DNA from: Oscillospiraceae bacterium
GTDB taxonomy: Bacteria; Bacillota; Clostridia; Oscillospirales; Ruminococcaceae
Length of the DNA stretch: 36,401 nucleotides
NCBI GenBank assembly: GCA_016288755.1
Contig: JAEELE010000010.1
Span: 1-36,401, forward strand
Reading direction: 5' to 3'
Shown: in pieces, positions 8,194 through 15,541 of the stretch
Layout of the letters: the number at the start of each line of letters is the position of its first letter
How positions within the stretch are numbered: position 1 is the stretch's first letter
Program-made: the position numbers and the translations under genes
Notes under the pieces: model-generated
Seen by the model: the letters and a program-made list of their open reading frames with translations, nothing else
What the model was told of the DNA's origin: nothing
Database searches by the model: none

Positions 8194-8368
8194 GCCGCGC
8201 TGCAGGATCACCGTTTTCAGCTGGGAAACCGCCGATTCCATCGCATTGCTGCGCAATGCTTATGCTGGCTCTGCCGCGCACCTCGCTCAAGTGTCAAGCC
8301 TTTGGCAGAGGTTTGGGGACGGAGTACCCAATTTCAATCCGCCGAAGGCACTTTTATCCGTGTTTCCC
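8194..8368. other. Non-coding gap with a lone repeat end
   Basis: No gene is visible between the TIR-TPR stop and the second hairpin element. Bases 8356-8370 repeat the outer end of that element (ATCCGTGTTTCCCTA) in the same orientation as its right terminus. This suggests a truncated neighbouring copy or a duplicated end. No clear intrinsic terminator for the TIR-TPR gene was found. Confidence 0.5.
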
Positions 8369-8612
8369 TAGGGAACCACTGATTAAATCACGCCTTACGG
8401 CTTGGCACGCAATCTGCTTGCATATTTTCCGTCATCTTGCACGAAAACTCCTTGCCGGGCGCATGTTCCGCGGAGCGGAACTGCGCAGTTTGCTTGCAAA
8501 CATGCGCCAGCCCAGCGGCGTCGTTTTCATACAATCTGACGAAAAATCTGACAGATCAAGCGCGCTTGATCGAAAGCATCCTTGCGCACCAGATTTAATC
8601 CGTGTTTCCCTA
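8369..8612. repeat. MITE-like self-complementary element 2
   Basis: A 244-base element with 21-base terminal inverted repeats (8369-8389 and 8592-8612, 19 of 21 matching) that begin TAGGGAA and carry TA at both outer ends. Internal sequence is also self-complementary, for example around ATTTTCCGTCA on the left and its near copy on the right arm. The core CCTTGCCGGGCGC at 8450 matches element 1, but here a further hairpin (GCGCATGTT to AACATGCGC, 8459-8507) is inserted at the tip. No ORF. Its right end supplies the sigF stop codon. Confidence 0.72.
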
Positions 8613-9263
8613 GCGCATCAGCTCCGCGCGGAGAAAGGTCAGGATCTTCTTCTCGCGGCGTGAGACCTGCACCTGTGTCATCTGCATGCGCACCGCCGTC
8701 TGCTGCTGTGTCAGCCCCAGCCGGTACCGCAGACGGATCAGCTCCCGGTCGGAAGGCTCCAGCAGCGCCAGCACCTGCTGCAGCGCCAGCCGCTCCTGCA
8801 GCGCGGTCTCCGGCGAGGGCACCGGAATATCCCATGCCCCCGTGCCGTCCTCGGTCAGCGCCGTCAGCGAGACCGCGGGCTGCGCGGCACAGAGCGCCTC
8901 TGCCGCCTCGGATTCGGTCAGCCCGAGTGCCGCTGCGACCTCCGCGACAGTCGCTGCAGCCCCCTTTTCCTGCGCGATCTCCCCGCTGACCCGCCATGCC
9001 TCCTGCGCGCGCTGCTTCAGCGCCCGGCTCACATGCACGCTGCCGCCGTCGCGGAACAGCCGCCGGATCTCACCCATGATCACCGGGACCGCATAGGTCG
9101 AGAAGCAAACCCCGCGCGAGGGGTCAAACGCATTTGCCGCCTTGACCAGCCCGAGGCAGCCCGCCGAATAGAGCTCCTCATATTCGATGCCGCGGCCGCG
9201 GAAACGGTTTGCGCAGAGATGCGCCAGCCCGAGATGCTCCTCAGCCCGTGCTGCCGTCTGCAT
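8610..9263 (-). CDS. sigF: Sporulation sigma factor, SigF type
   Basis: A 217-residue sigma-70-family factor of the SigF/SigG class. Region 2 reads EELYSAGCLGLVKAANAFDP then FSTYAVPVIMGEIRRLFRDGG, very close to Bacillus SigF. Region 4 ends QVQVSRREKKIL. The assignment to sigF rather than sigG rests on the spoIIAA-spoIIAB genes directly upstream. SigF directs forespore-specific transcription after release from SpoIIAB. The ATG at 9263 overlaps spoIIAB by 23 bases and has only a weak ribosome site, so translation is probably coupled. The N-terminus is about 35 residues shorter than in Bacillus. The stop codon TAG is formed by the end of the adjacent hairpin element, so the C-terminus (LRAELMR) may have been trimmed by a few residues. 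Confidence 0.92.
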   Translation of the reverse strand: MQTAARAEEHLGLAHLCANRFRGRGIEYEELYSAGCLGLVKAANAFDPSRGVCFSTYAVPVIMGEIRRLFRDGGSVHVSRALKQRAQEAWRVSGEIAQEKGAAATVAEVAAALGLTESEAAEALCAAQPAVSLTALTEDGTGAWDIPVPSPETALQERLALQQVLALLEPSDRELIRLRYRLGLTQQQTAVRMQMTQVQVSRREKKILTFLRAELMR

Positions 9264-9690
9264 GATGTATGCGCTTTCGCATCGTGACGGTCGTGCCGGT
9301 GCCGGGGCGGCTCGAGACCTGCAGCGAATCGGTGAAGCTCTGCATGACCGTGAACCCGAGCCCGGCGCGCTCCTCGCCCGGCGCCCCCGACCAGAGCGGC
9401 TGCATTGCCTGCCCGATATCCGCGATGCCGCAGCCCTTATCGGCGATGCGGACATAGATGACGCTGTCCGGCAGCAGCCGCACCGTCACGGAGATGACCC
9501 CGTCGGGCACACTGCGGTAGCCGTGCACAACTGCATTGGTGACAGCCTCGGAGACTGCCGTGCGCAGGTCGGCGAGCTCCTCGACGGTCGGGTCGAGCTG
9601 TGCAGCAAAGGCGCAGACCGCCGTCCGCGCAAACTGTTCGTTCTCCGATCTTGCCGGAAAGCTGCACCGCAGCTCATTGAGCGATCTCAT
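9241..9690 (-). CDS. spoIIAB: Anti-sigma F factor / serine kinase SpoIIAB
   Basis: A 149-residue GHKL-fold protein that binds SigF and phosphorylates SpoIIAA with ATP. The N-box EAVTNAVVHGY is at 48-58, the G1 motif DKGCGI at 84-89 and AGLGF at 109-113. The length equals the family norm of about 146. The start at 9690 is chosen because AAGGAG lies 7 bases upstream. The longer frame back to 9723 would overlap spoIIAA further and lacks a ribosome site. It overlaps spoIIAA by 17 bases and sigF by 23 bases, giving a tightly coupled operon. Confidence 0.94.
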   Translation of the reverse strand: MRSLNELRCSFPARSENEQFARTAVCAFAAQLDPTVEELADLRTAVSEAVTNAVVHGYRSVPDGVISVTVRLLPDSVIYVRIADKGCGIADIGQAMQPLWSGAPGEERAGLGFTVMQSFTDSLQVSSRPGTGTTVTMRKRIHHADGSTG

Positions 9691-10027
9691 GTGCCTGCTC
9701 CTTTCCCGTGCCGCATGCCGCATAGCTGCGAATGACGGCGAGCCTGTCCGCGCCGGAGAGCCGCAGCACCTTTCTGATCTGCGGCGCCGGATTGTGGATT
9801 TCGAGGACGCCGCCGTATTCCTCGAGCAGATGCCATCTGCCCATGATCAGCCCGATGCCGGAGCTGTCCATGAAGGTCACGCGCCGGAAATCGAGCACGA
9901 GCACCCCGGGGAGCTGCTCATGCACAGCCTGATCGACGGTTTCGCGGATATCCCGCATCCGGTGGTGATCGAGCTCGCCCTCGAGAAGGACGGTCAGCCT
10001 TCCGGGCTCTGCTTTGAGTTCTGTCAT
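9674..10027 (-). CDS. spoIIAA: Anti-anti-sigma factor SpoIIAA
   Basis: A 117-residue STAS-domain protein. The motif FMDSSGIGLIMGR contains Ser 55, matching the Bacillus residue that SpoIIAB phosphorylates and SpoIIE dephosphorylates. GELDHH near residue 17 also matches the family. Unphosphorylated SpoIIAA displaces SigF from SpoIIAB. First gene of spoIIA, preceded by a purine-rich AGGAAAGGA ribosome site. I did not find a convincing sigma-H promoter upstream, though a TAAAAT sequence lies about 50 bases before the start. Confidence 0.94.
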   Translation of the reverse strand: MTELKAEPGRLTVLLEGELDHHRMRDIRETVDQAVHEQLPGVLVLDFRRVTFMDSSGIGLIMGRWHLLEEYGGVLEIHNPAPQIRKVLRLSGADRLAVIRSYAACGTGKEQAHEIAQ

Positions 10028-10151
10028 GTGATATCGTATCCTTTCCTTCTGTGCCCGTCTGTCGGGTCTCTTTTTATTTTACCGCGTCTGCGCTGCGAAT
10101 TCTGTCGGTTTGCGGCGGGCTGAAAAAGATTCCGCATTCCCCGCAGCCGCA

Positions 10152-10192
10152 TCTCATTTCTAACTTCTCACTTCTCACTTCTCATTTCTCAT
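10152..10192 (-). repeat. Heptad repeat, copy A
   Basis: Tandem CTTCTCA/CTTCTCATTT units on the plus strand, i.e. TGAGAAG on the minus strand. They lie between the divergent spoIIA and nadB genes, directly before the nadB -35 box. Same family as the other purine-rich heptad blocks in this window, but not beside a stop codon. Confidence 0.7.
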
Positions 10193-10220
10193 TGCTTTTT
10201 TCGTCGGAATGTGCTATAAT
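10192..10220 (+). promoter_or_regulatory. Promoter of nadBC
   Basis: TTGCTT (10192-10197), a 17-base spacer and TATAAT (10215-10220) preceded by TGTGC. AAGGAG at 10248-10253 then precedes the nadB ATG. No NadR/NiaR-type operator was recognised. Confidence 0.75.
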
Positions 10221-10262
10221 GTCAGCAGAACCCCCACTGTTTCCGAAAAGGAGAGCTGATTC

Positions 10263-11723
10263 ATGCTGCAACTGGAACAAAACTATGACGTGATCATCGC
10301 GGGCGCGGGCGCCGCCGGGCTCTATGCCGCACTGCATCTGCCCGCAGACCTCAGGGTGCTCGTGCTCGCCAAGCGCGAGGCGACGCTCTGCAACTCTGCC
10401 CTTGCACAGGGCGGCATCGCCGGTGTGTGGAATTCCCCCGACGACAACATCGAGCTGCACGCCAACGACACCCGCATCGCCGGCGCCTTCACCAACAACC
10501 CGAAGACCCTGCAGATCCTCGTTTCCGAGGCGGCGCAGGATATCGAGCAGCTTGTGGAATACGGCGTTGACTTCGACAAAAACCCCGACGGCGACTTCGA
10601 CCGCACCCTCGAGGGCGGACACTGCCGCAGGCGCATTTTCCACTACCGCGATTCGACCGGCGCGGAGATTCTGCGCGGACTGCTTGCTCAGACCGCATTG
10701 CTGCCGAATGTCACGATCTCCGAGCACACCGTCATGAGCCGCGCGGTCAAGACCGGGACCGGCTTCACCGTCGAGCTGCTGCGCGGGGATACCCTCACCC
10801 CGGTCAACTGCCATTTTCTCATCATGGCGACCGGCGGCATCGGGCGTGTCTACGAATACACCACCAACAGCGCGATCGCGACCGGCGACGGCATCCGCAT
10901 CGCCTATGAGCTCGGCGCGCGCATCAAGAATCTCAGCCTGATCCAGTTCCACCCGACCGCCTTCAACAACAAGCACACCCGCGAATGCTTCCTCATTTCC
11001 GAGGCGGTGCGCGGCGAGGGCGCCTATCTCAGAAACTGCAACATGGAGCGTTTCATGCAGCGCTATGACGACCGTCTGGAGCTCGCCCCGCGCGACGTCG
11101 TCTCGCACGCGATCATTCTGGAGAGTCAGCGCACCGGCTCGCAGGATTTCTGGCTCGATATCACCCACGAGGACCCCGAGGAGGTCAAAAAGCGCTTCCC
11201 GAAGATCTACAACAAGCTGCTCGAGCAGGGCTACGACCTGACGAAGGAGCCTGTGCCGATCTATCCCTGCCAGCATTATCTCATGGGCGGCATCGACGTC
11301 GACTCCAACGCGCAGACCCGTGTCGACCGGCTCTTTGCCTGCGGCGAGTGCGCGCACACCGGCGTGCACGGCAACAACCGTCTCGCGAGCAATTCGCTCC
11401 TCGAGGCGCTGGTCTTCTCGCGCAGAGCCGCGCAGGAGATCGCAAGGGAAGCCGCAGATATCAGCCCGCGCTTTGAGCAGGGCAGCTTCCCGGAGATCAC
11501 CGCGACCGAGCCGATCCCGCACGGCATCCGCACCGAGCTGCGCAAGATTCTGCAGGAAAACTACTTTGTCATTCCCAACACCGAAAACATGCCAAAAGCC
11601 TATGCCCGCGTGACCGAGCTGATTCAGCTGATCGCGTGCGAGGACTGGAAAATGGACCTTGACTATCTCGAGGCGAAATCGCAGGCGACCTGTGCCTATC
11701 TGATTCTGGAGGAACAACTGTAA
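10263..11723 (+). CDS. nadB: L-aspartate oxidase
   Basis: A 486-residue flavoprotein that oxidises L-aspartate to iminoaspartate, the first step of de novo NAD synthesis. The N-terminal FAD-binding motif is GAGAAGLYAA (residues 16-25), followed by SALAQGG, the HYRDSTG segment and, near the C-terminal third, HYLMGGIDVD and HGNNRLASNSLLE, all typical of NadB and its succinate dehydrogenase relatives. It is somewhat shorter than Escherichia NadB (540 residues), mostly at the C-terminus. ATG follows AAGGAG by 9 bases. The stop overlaps the nadC start (TAATG). In anaerobes the electron acceptor is probably fumarate, which is family knowledge and not visible here. Confidence 0.95.
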   Translation: MLQLEQNYDVIIAGAGAAGLYAALHLPADLRVLVLAKREATLCNSALAQGGIAGVWNSPDDNIELHANDTRIAGAFTNNPKTLQILVSEAAQDIEQLVEYGVDFDKNPDGDFDRTLEGGHCRRRIFHYRDSTGAEILRGLLAQTALLPNVTISEHTVMSRAVKTGTGFTVELLRGDTLTPVNCHFLIMATGGIGRVYEYTTNSAIATGDGIRIAYELGARIKNLSLIQFHPTAFNNKHTRECFLISEAVRGEGAYLRNCNMERFMQRYDDRLELAPRDVVSHAIILESQRTGSQDFWLDITHEDPEEVKKRFPKIYNKLLEQGYDLTKEPVPIYPCQHYLMGGIDVDSNAQTRVDRLFACGECAHTGVHGNNRLASNSLLEALVFSRRAAQEIAREAADISPRFEQGSFPEITATEPIPHGIRTELRKILQENYFVIPNTENMPKAYARVTELIQLIACEDWKMDLDYLEAKSQATCAYLILEEQL

Positions 11724-12562
11724 TGGAGCTGCTGCAATCCTATGTCGACAAGGTGATCCTGCACGCGCTGGAGGAGGATATCACCGGGCTCGACGTGACA
11801 ACCGACTTTCTGCTCGACGAGGCACACGAATCCGACGCCTATCTGATGGCGAAGGACGCGGGCGTGCTCTGCGGCATGGAGATCGCCGCGCGCGTATTCG
11901 CGCTGGTGGGCGAGGGCGTGACCTTCACCGCAAAGGCAAAGGACGGCGACCGTGTGAAATACGGCGATATTCTCGCGGAAATGCACGGCAGAACGCGCAC
12001 GCTCCTCAAGGGCGAGCGCACGGCGCTGAATCTGCTGCAGCATCTCTCGGGCATCGCGACGGAGACGCGCAGATGCGTCGATATCGTTGCGGGCACGAAT
12101 GCCTCGATCGCCGACACGCGCAAATGCCTGCCGGGCATCCGGGCAATGCAGAAATATGCCGTGCGCTGCGGCGGCGGCAAGAATCACCGCTTCAACCTCT
12201 CCGACGGCGCGATGCTCAAGGACAACCACATCGACGCCTGCGGGGGCATCATTCCCGCGATCACGCAGCTGAGACAGCATATCGGGCACATGGTGCGGAT
12301 CGAGGTCGAGGTGCGCACGCTGGACGAGCTCGCAGAGGCGCTCGAAGCGAGAGCCGATATCATCATGCTCGACAACATGGACAACGACACGATGCGCAGA
12401 GCCGTGGAGATCACGGCGGGACGCGCCGTGCTCGAGGCGTCGGGCGGCATCACGCACGAGACGCTGCGCGGCGTCGCGGAGACCGGCGTCGATATCATTT
12501 CCATCGGTGCGCTGACCCACAGCGTCAAGGCGTTCGACATTTCGATGAAGTGGCGGCGGTGA
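11723..12562 (+). CDS. nadC: Nicotinate-nucleotide pyrophosphorylase (carboxylating)
   Basis: A 279-residue quinolinate phosphoribosyltransferase that converts quinolinate and PRPP to nicotinate mononucleotide. Characteristic segments: EEDITGLDVTT near the N-terminus, KGERTALNLLQHLSGIAT, DTRKCLPGIR, the basic substrate loop GGGKNHRFNLSDGAMLKDNH and IIMLDNM. Its length is normal. It shares one base with nadB and is therefore coupled to it. nadA, the quinolinate synthase, is absent from both sides of this pair, so the pathway must be completed from another locus. A heptad repeat begins within the stop region and a bidirectional terminator follows. Confidence 0.96.
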   Translation: MELLQSYVDKVILHALEEDITGLDVTTDFLLDEAHESDAYLMAKDAGVLCGMEIAARVFALVGEGVTFTAKAKDGDRVKYGDILAEMHGRTRTLLKGERTALNLLQHLSGIATETRRCVDIVAGTNASIADTRKCLPGIRAMQKYAVRCGGGKNHRFNLSDGAMLKDNHIDACGGIIPAITQLRQHIGHMVRIEVEVRTLDELAEALEARADIIMLDNMDNDTMRRAVEITAGRAVLEASGGITHETLRGVAETGVDIISIGALTHSVKAFDISMKWRR

Positions 12563-12627
12563 GCGAGAAATGAGAAGGTAGGAGGGAGCAGGTCAAGTTA
12601 GGAGTGAGGAGTGAGGAGTTGTTCCGT
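12560..12627 (+). repeat. Heptad repeat, copy B, at the nadC stop codon
   Basis: Starts at the TGA of nadC and runs through GAGAAATGAGAAGG, GCAGGTCAAGTTAGGAGTG and GAGGAGTGAGGAGT to the tail GTTGTTCCGT. The central part is nearly identical to copies at 26565 and 28481. Confidence 0.75.
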
Positions 12628-12654
12628 CACTTTCGTTTCCTCTGCTGAAAAAAC

Positions 12655-12694
12655 AATCAGCCGCCCCGAATATGGGACGGCTGATTCTTTATTT
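12655..12694. terminator. Bidirectional intrinsic terminator between nadC and the Thr-rich membrane protein gene
   Basis: Stem AATCAGCCG (12655-12663) pairs with CGGCTGATT (12678-12686) plus inner GC pairs. The plus strand continues CTTTATTTT and the minus strand GTTTTTTC, so it can stop both converging transcripts. Confidence 0.82.
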
Positions 12695-12720
12695 TCGCGG
12701 CGGCGCGCCATGATTCCGCA

Positions 12721-12761
12721 TTCACTTCCTCCCTCCTGCTTCCCCCTCCTCACTTCTCATT
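12721..12761 (-). repeat. Heptad repeat, copy C, at the stop of the Thr-rich membrane protein gene
   Basis: On the minus strand the TAA stop is followed immediately by ATGAGAAGTGAGGAGG and further AGGAGGGAGG units. Same orientation relative to its gene as copies B, D, F and G. Confidence 0.72.
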
Positions 12762-14194
12762 TAGGCATAGTATTCCATTACGGGCTGTGCAAGGCGGACG
12801 CCCGGGATCGCTTCGAGCTCCTCGCAGAGCTGCTGCAAGCCTTCGTTGCTCGCCGGGCTGAGAAAACGCTGCACCGCATCGTCCGAGAGCTCCAGCCCAT
12901 ACCAGCCGTATGCGCTGCTGAAATCATTATGAGTCTCCAACAGCCAATACGAATCGCCCGGGATTCCCGACATTTCATCGACCGTGCCGTATGCGGAGAG
13001 TGCCCCGGGCACGGCGGCTCCGTCCGGAATATGCACATAGAATTCGTAGATTTCGTCAATGATCGGCTCCGGCAGACCGAAGCTGCACTCCTCACCGTAC
13101 ACAATGTCCAGCAGCACGGTCTCCGGCTTTTCGGCAAGCGCACGGATCAGCTCTGTGTAATCGCGGTAGACCGCGCCGCCGGGCGTACAGCAGATCGGCG
13201 CCTGCACCGATGCCATGCAGACCGTCCAGCCCTCCCGCGCATATCCGGAAAAATCGTTCATCACGCGGCACTGTGTCTGCTGGTCATAGCGAAAGCTGAA
13301 CGAGTGCCCGGTGCCGGACATTTCCATCGCATTGTCACCGCCATACTGATATACAAAGCCCGACACCGGCTGCACAAGGCAGTTGTCCGCCGACGCGCCG
13401 TTCACATAGCCGATGCCGCTGCCGCCCGCATCCGTCCACGCGCCCTCCGACCAGTTGACCGGATACTGCCCGATCATGCCTGCCTTCAGTGCTTCGAGAT
13501 CGCTGTCGCGGCAGAGAAACGCCACGCCGTATGGCACACAGTCGATCTCGCAGGGCAGATGCGCCTCCGCCTCGCCGCTCCGGAAGACCCGCTCCGCATC
13601 CCAGTCAAAGCCGTGCAGATAACCTGTCTTGAGCTGCTGAATGACCGCTTCGGGGTCTGCCTGTGCGGGCGGCTGTGCGGTCGTAACCGTCGATTCCGTC
13701 GTGCGCTGCGTCGTTCCGGTCGTTTTCGCTGTCATCTGCTTCGCTGTCGTCTGCTTCGCTGTCGTCTGCTTCGCTGTCGTTTGGGTCGTCTGCTTTGCCG
13801 TCGTATTCGTTGTCTGACCGGTCGTTCCGGCTGTCTCCGCTGCCGATCCGGTCGTCTGCTCCGTGACCGCCGCTTCGGTTGTCTGTTCGGTCTGCGAGAC
13901 GGTCGTCACTGTCGTCTGCGTGCCGGTCGTGTCTGCCGATGTGCTGTCTGTCTGCGTATCGGACACTGCTGATTCAATGAGGTTGTCGGAATAGCCCGGC
14001 GCATAGGTGATGCCCTGCTGCCTGCCGAGCCAGCGCATCCCGAAATAAATTCCCGCACATGCCGCCGCGACAGCAGCAAGAGATGCGGTCACGCGCAGCA
14101 GCACCGGTGAATTTCTGGTCACAGGCTGCTCTGCCTCCTCGACAAAGCCCCGGTCGACCCGGGAGAACGCCTGCAAAAGCTCCTGCTCGTTCAT
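12761..14194 (-). CDS. Membrane-anchored Thr-rich protein, candidate anti-sigma factor
   Basis: A 477-residue protein with a short cytoplasmic N-terminus (1-30), one transmembrane helix (about 31-55), a Thr/Gln/Ala/Lys-rich linker (about 72-180, including tandem TTAKQ units) and a 290-residue extracytoplasmic domain I cannot assign to a family. Its ATG overlaps the stop of the ECF sigma gene (ATGA). This is the standard arrangement for a sigma factor and its membrane-bound anti-sigma factor, so that role is proposed from context. The N-terminal segment is too short for a full zinc-binding anti-sigma domain and contains no HxxxCxxC motif. It resembles RsgI-like or regulatory-lipoprotein designs in which the outside domain senses ligands. 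Confidence 0.75.
   Translation of the reverse strand: MNEQELLQAFSRVDRGFVEEAEQPVTRNSPVLLRVTASLAAVAAACAGIYFGMRWLGRQQGITYAPGYSDNLIESAVSDTQTDSTSADTTGTQTTVTTVSQTEQTTEAAVTEQTTGSAAETAGTTGQTTNTTAKQTTQTTAKQTTAKQTTAKQMTAKTTGTTQRTTESTVTTAQPPAQADPEAVIQQLKTGYLHGFDWDAERVFRSGEAEAHLPCEIDCVPYGVAFLCRDSDLEALKAGMIGQYPVNWSEGAWTDAGGSGIGYVNGASADNCLVQPVSGFVYQYGGDNAMEMSGTGHSFSFRYDQQTQCRVMNDFSGYAREGWTVCMASVQAPICCTPGGAVYRDYTELIRALAEKPETVLLDIVYGEECSFGLPEPIIDEIYEFYVHIPDGAAVPGALSAYGTVDEMSGIPGDSYWLLETHNDFSSAYGWYGLELSDDAVQRFLSPASNEGLQQLCEELEAIPGVRLAQPVMEYYA
13730..13785 (-). repeat. 15-base coding microrepeat in the Thr-rich linker
   Basis: Tandem copies of GTCGTCTGCTTCGCT on the plus strand, encoding successive TTAKQ units on the minus strand. 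Near-identical bases show recent expansion and probably length variation between strains. Confidence 0.8.
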
Positions 14195-14748
14195 AGCCAG
14201 TCCTCCTTTTCCAGAAATGCCCGCAGCCTTTTTCTGCCGCGGAACAGCATGGATTTGACCTTTGCCTCGGAAATCTGACCGTGCGCTGCGATCTCGCGCA
14301 CACTCTGCTCGCGGACATAGCGCAGCACCATGACACGCCGCATCTCCGCGGGCAGCGCCGTGAGAAAGCGGTTGAGCGCAGCCGTCAGCGCCTTCTGCTC
14401 GACATGTGCCGCGACATTATCCTGCGCGGGCAGGCACTCTGCGAGCTCCTCGAGCACCGCGGGACGCTCCCCGCCGCCGCGCTTCTGTGCGCTGTCGCGG
14501 TGATAGCGGTTGATCGCCGTGCGCTTTGTGAGTGTTGACAGAAACCCGAACAGATCGTCGGGCTCTGCGGGCGGGATCGCCTGCCAGACCTGCATCAGCA
14601 CATCGCTGACGACCTCCTCGGCATCCTCCGGGCACGATACGGATCGGAGCGCTGCGGTCCGCAAGCTCCTGCCGTATTTCCGGCGCAGCTCCTCCAGTCC
14701 GCGTTCGTCGCGGGCTTGCAGCAGCCCAATAATATCGCGGTCCTCCAT
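14191..14748 (-). CDS. ECF-type RNA polymerase sigma factor
   Basis: A 184-residue sigma-70-family factor with only regions 2 and 4. Region 2 includes EDAEEVVSDVLMQVWQAIP and TKRTAINRYHRD. Region 4 includes LPAEMRRVMVLRYVREQS and the helix-turn-helix SEAKVKSMLFRGRKRLR. The start at 14748 is chosen because AAAGGAGG lies 8 bases upstream; the frame opens further to 14778 without a ribosome site. It is translationally coupled to the membrane protein downstream. It is transcribed divergently from the YgjP-like gene, with a TATAAT (14809-14804 on the minus strand) but no good -35, so its promoter may depend on another factor or on itself. Confidence 0.9.
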   Translation of the reverse strand: MEDRDIIGLLQARDERGLEELRRKYGRSLRTAALRSVSCPEDAEEVVSDVLMQVWQAIPPAEPDDLFGFLSTLTKRTAINRYHRDSAQKRGGGERPAVLEELAECLPAQDNVAAHVEQKALTAALNRFLTALPAEMRRVMVLRYVREQSVREIAAHGQISEAKVKSMLFRGRKRLRAFLEKEDWL

Positions 14749-14840
14749 CGGCGCTTCCTCCTTTCGTCTGCGGCTCAACCGGTATCGCCGCTGCCCTTCA
14801 CTTATTATATCAGAAAATGGGGGCGATCGGTTGCATGGAA

Positions 14841-14869
14841 TTGACTTTTTTAGCAGAATCGGCTATAAT
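14841..14869 (+). promoter_or_regulatory. Promoter of the YgjP-like protease gene
   Basis: TTGACT (14841-14846), a 17-base spacer and TATAAT (14864-14869). The promoter lies inside the longest open frame, so the start must be downstream, which supports the GTG at 14904. Confidence 0.85.
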
Positions 14870-14903
14870 AGAACCGGAATATTACAGAAGGGAGCGTAAC
14901 GCC

Positions 14904-15521
14904 GTGGCAGCCGCAAAACCGCCCGAGATTCTGCGTATGCAGGAGATACCGGCAGAAATCTTCATCGTGCGTTCAGCGCGGAAAACGGTCTCCGCCAAGC
15001 TGACCGAGGACGGCAGACTGCGCGTCGGGGCGCCGACCGGGCTGCCGCGCGCGGAGATCGAGCTGTTTCTGCGCAAGCATGCCGCAGAGATCAATGCCAT
15101 GCTGAAAAAGCAGAAGGAGTCGCAGAAAAAAGCAGCCGCGCTCCCGCCGCTGACCTATGCCGATCTGCTGCGCCTCGCCGAGGAAGCCTGCCGGGTCATC
15201 CCGGCGCGCGTGCAGCATTATGCAGCGCTGCTCGGCGTCACCTACGGCAGGATCACCGTGCGCAACCAGAAAACGCGCTGGGGCAGCTGCTCGGCAGAGG
15301 GCAATCTCAATTTCAACTGCCTGCTCATGCTCGCGCCGCCGCAGGCGCTCGACAGCGTCATCGTGCACGAGCTCTGCCACCGCCTCGAGATGAACCATTC
15401 CAAGGCGTTCTATGCGCATGTCTACCGCGTGTTCCCAGAGTATGACAAATGGCACAAATGGCTCAGGGAGAACGGCGGCGCGCTCCTGCAGCGCATGAAA
15501 AACGGCGCAGACCAACCATAA
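14904..15521 (+). CDS. YgjP/SprT-like zinc metallopeptidase (DUF45 family)
   Basis: A 205-residue protein of the YgjP-like metal-dependent hydrolase family. TRWGSCS (around residue 126) and HELCH (155-159), followed by EMNHSKAFY and a final YDKWHKWL, are the family signature. The two His residues of HELCH and the later His should bind zinc. Substrate and role are unknown for most members. A GTG start is chosen because GGGAG precedes it and the promoter lies upstream. An in-frame ATG at 14937 lacks a ribosome site. It is followed after 20 bases by the lipoprotein gene, probably in the same transcript. Confidence 0.88.
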   Translation: MAAAKPPEILRMQEIPAEIFIVRSARKTVSAKLTEDGRLRVGAPTGLPRAEIELFLRKHAAEINAMLKKQKESQKKAAALPPLTYADLLRLAEEACRVIPARVQHYAALLGVTYGRITVRNQKTRWGSCSAEGNLNFNCLLMLAPPQALDSVIVHELCHRLEMNHSKAFYAHVYRVFPEYDKWHKWLRENGGALLQRMKNGADQP

Positions 15522-15541
15522 CCGAAACGGAGGATGACCTG

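Noticed and set aside
10182..12520. Long minus-strand frames opposite nadB and nadC
   Set aside because: Antisense shadows of well-supported enzymes, with low-complexity composition and no family match.
12560..12627. Heptad blocks considered as CRISPR or as repeated ribosome binding sites of missing genes
   Set aside because: There are no spacers and no ORF follows them; they are simple tandem repeats.
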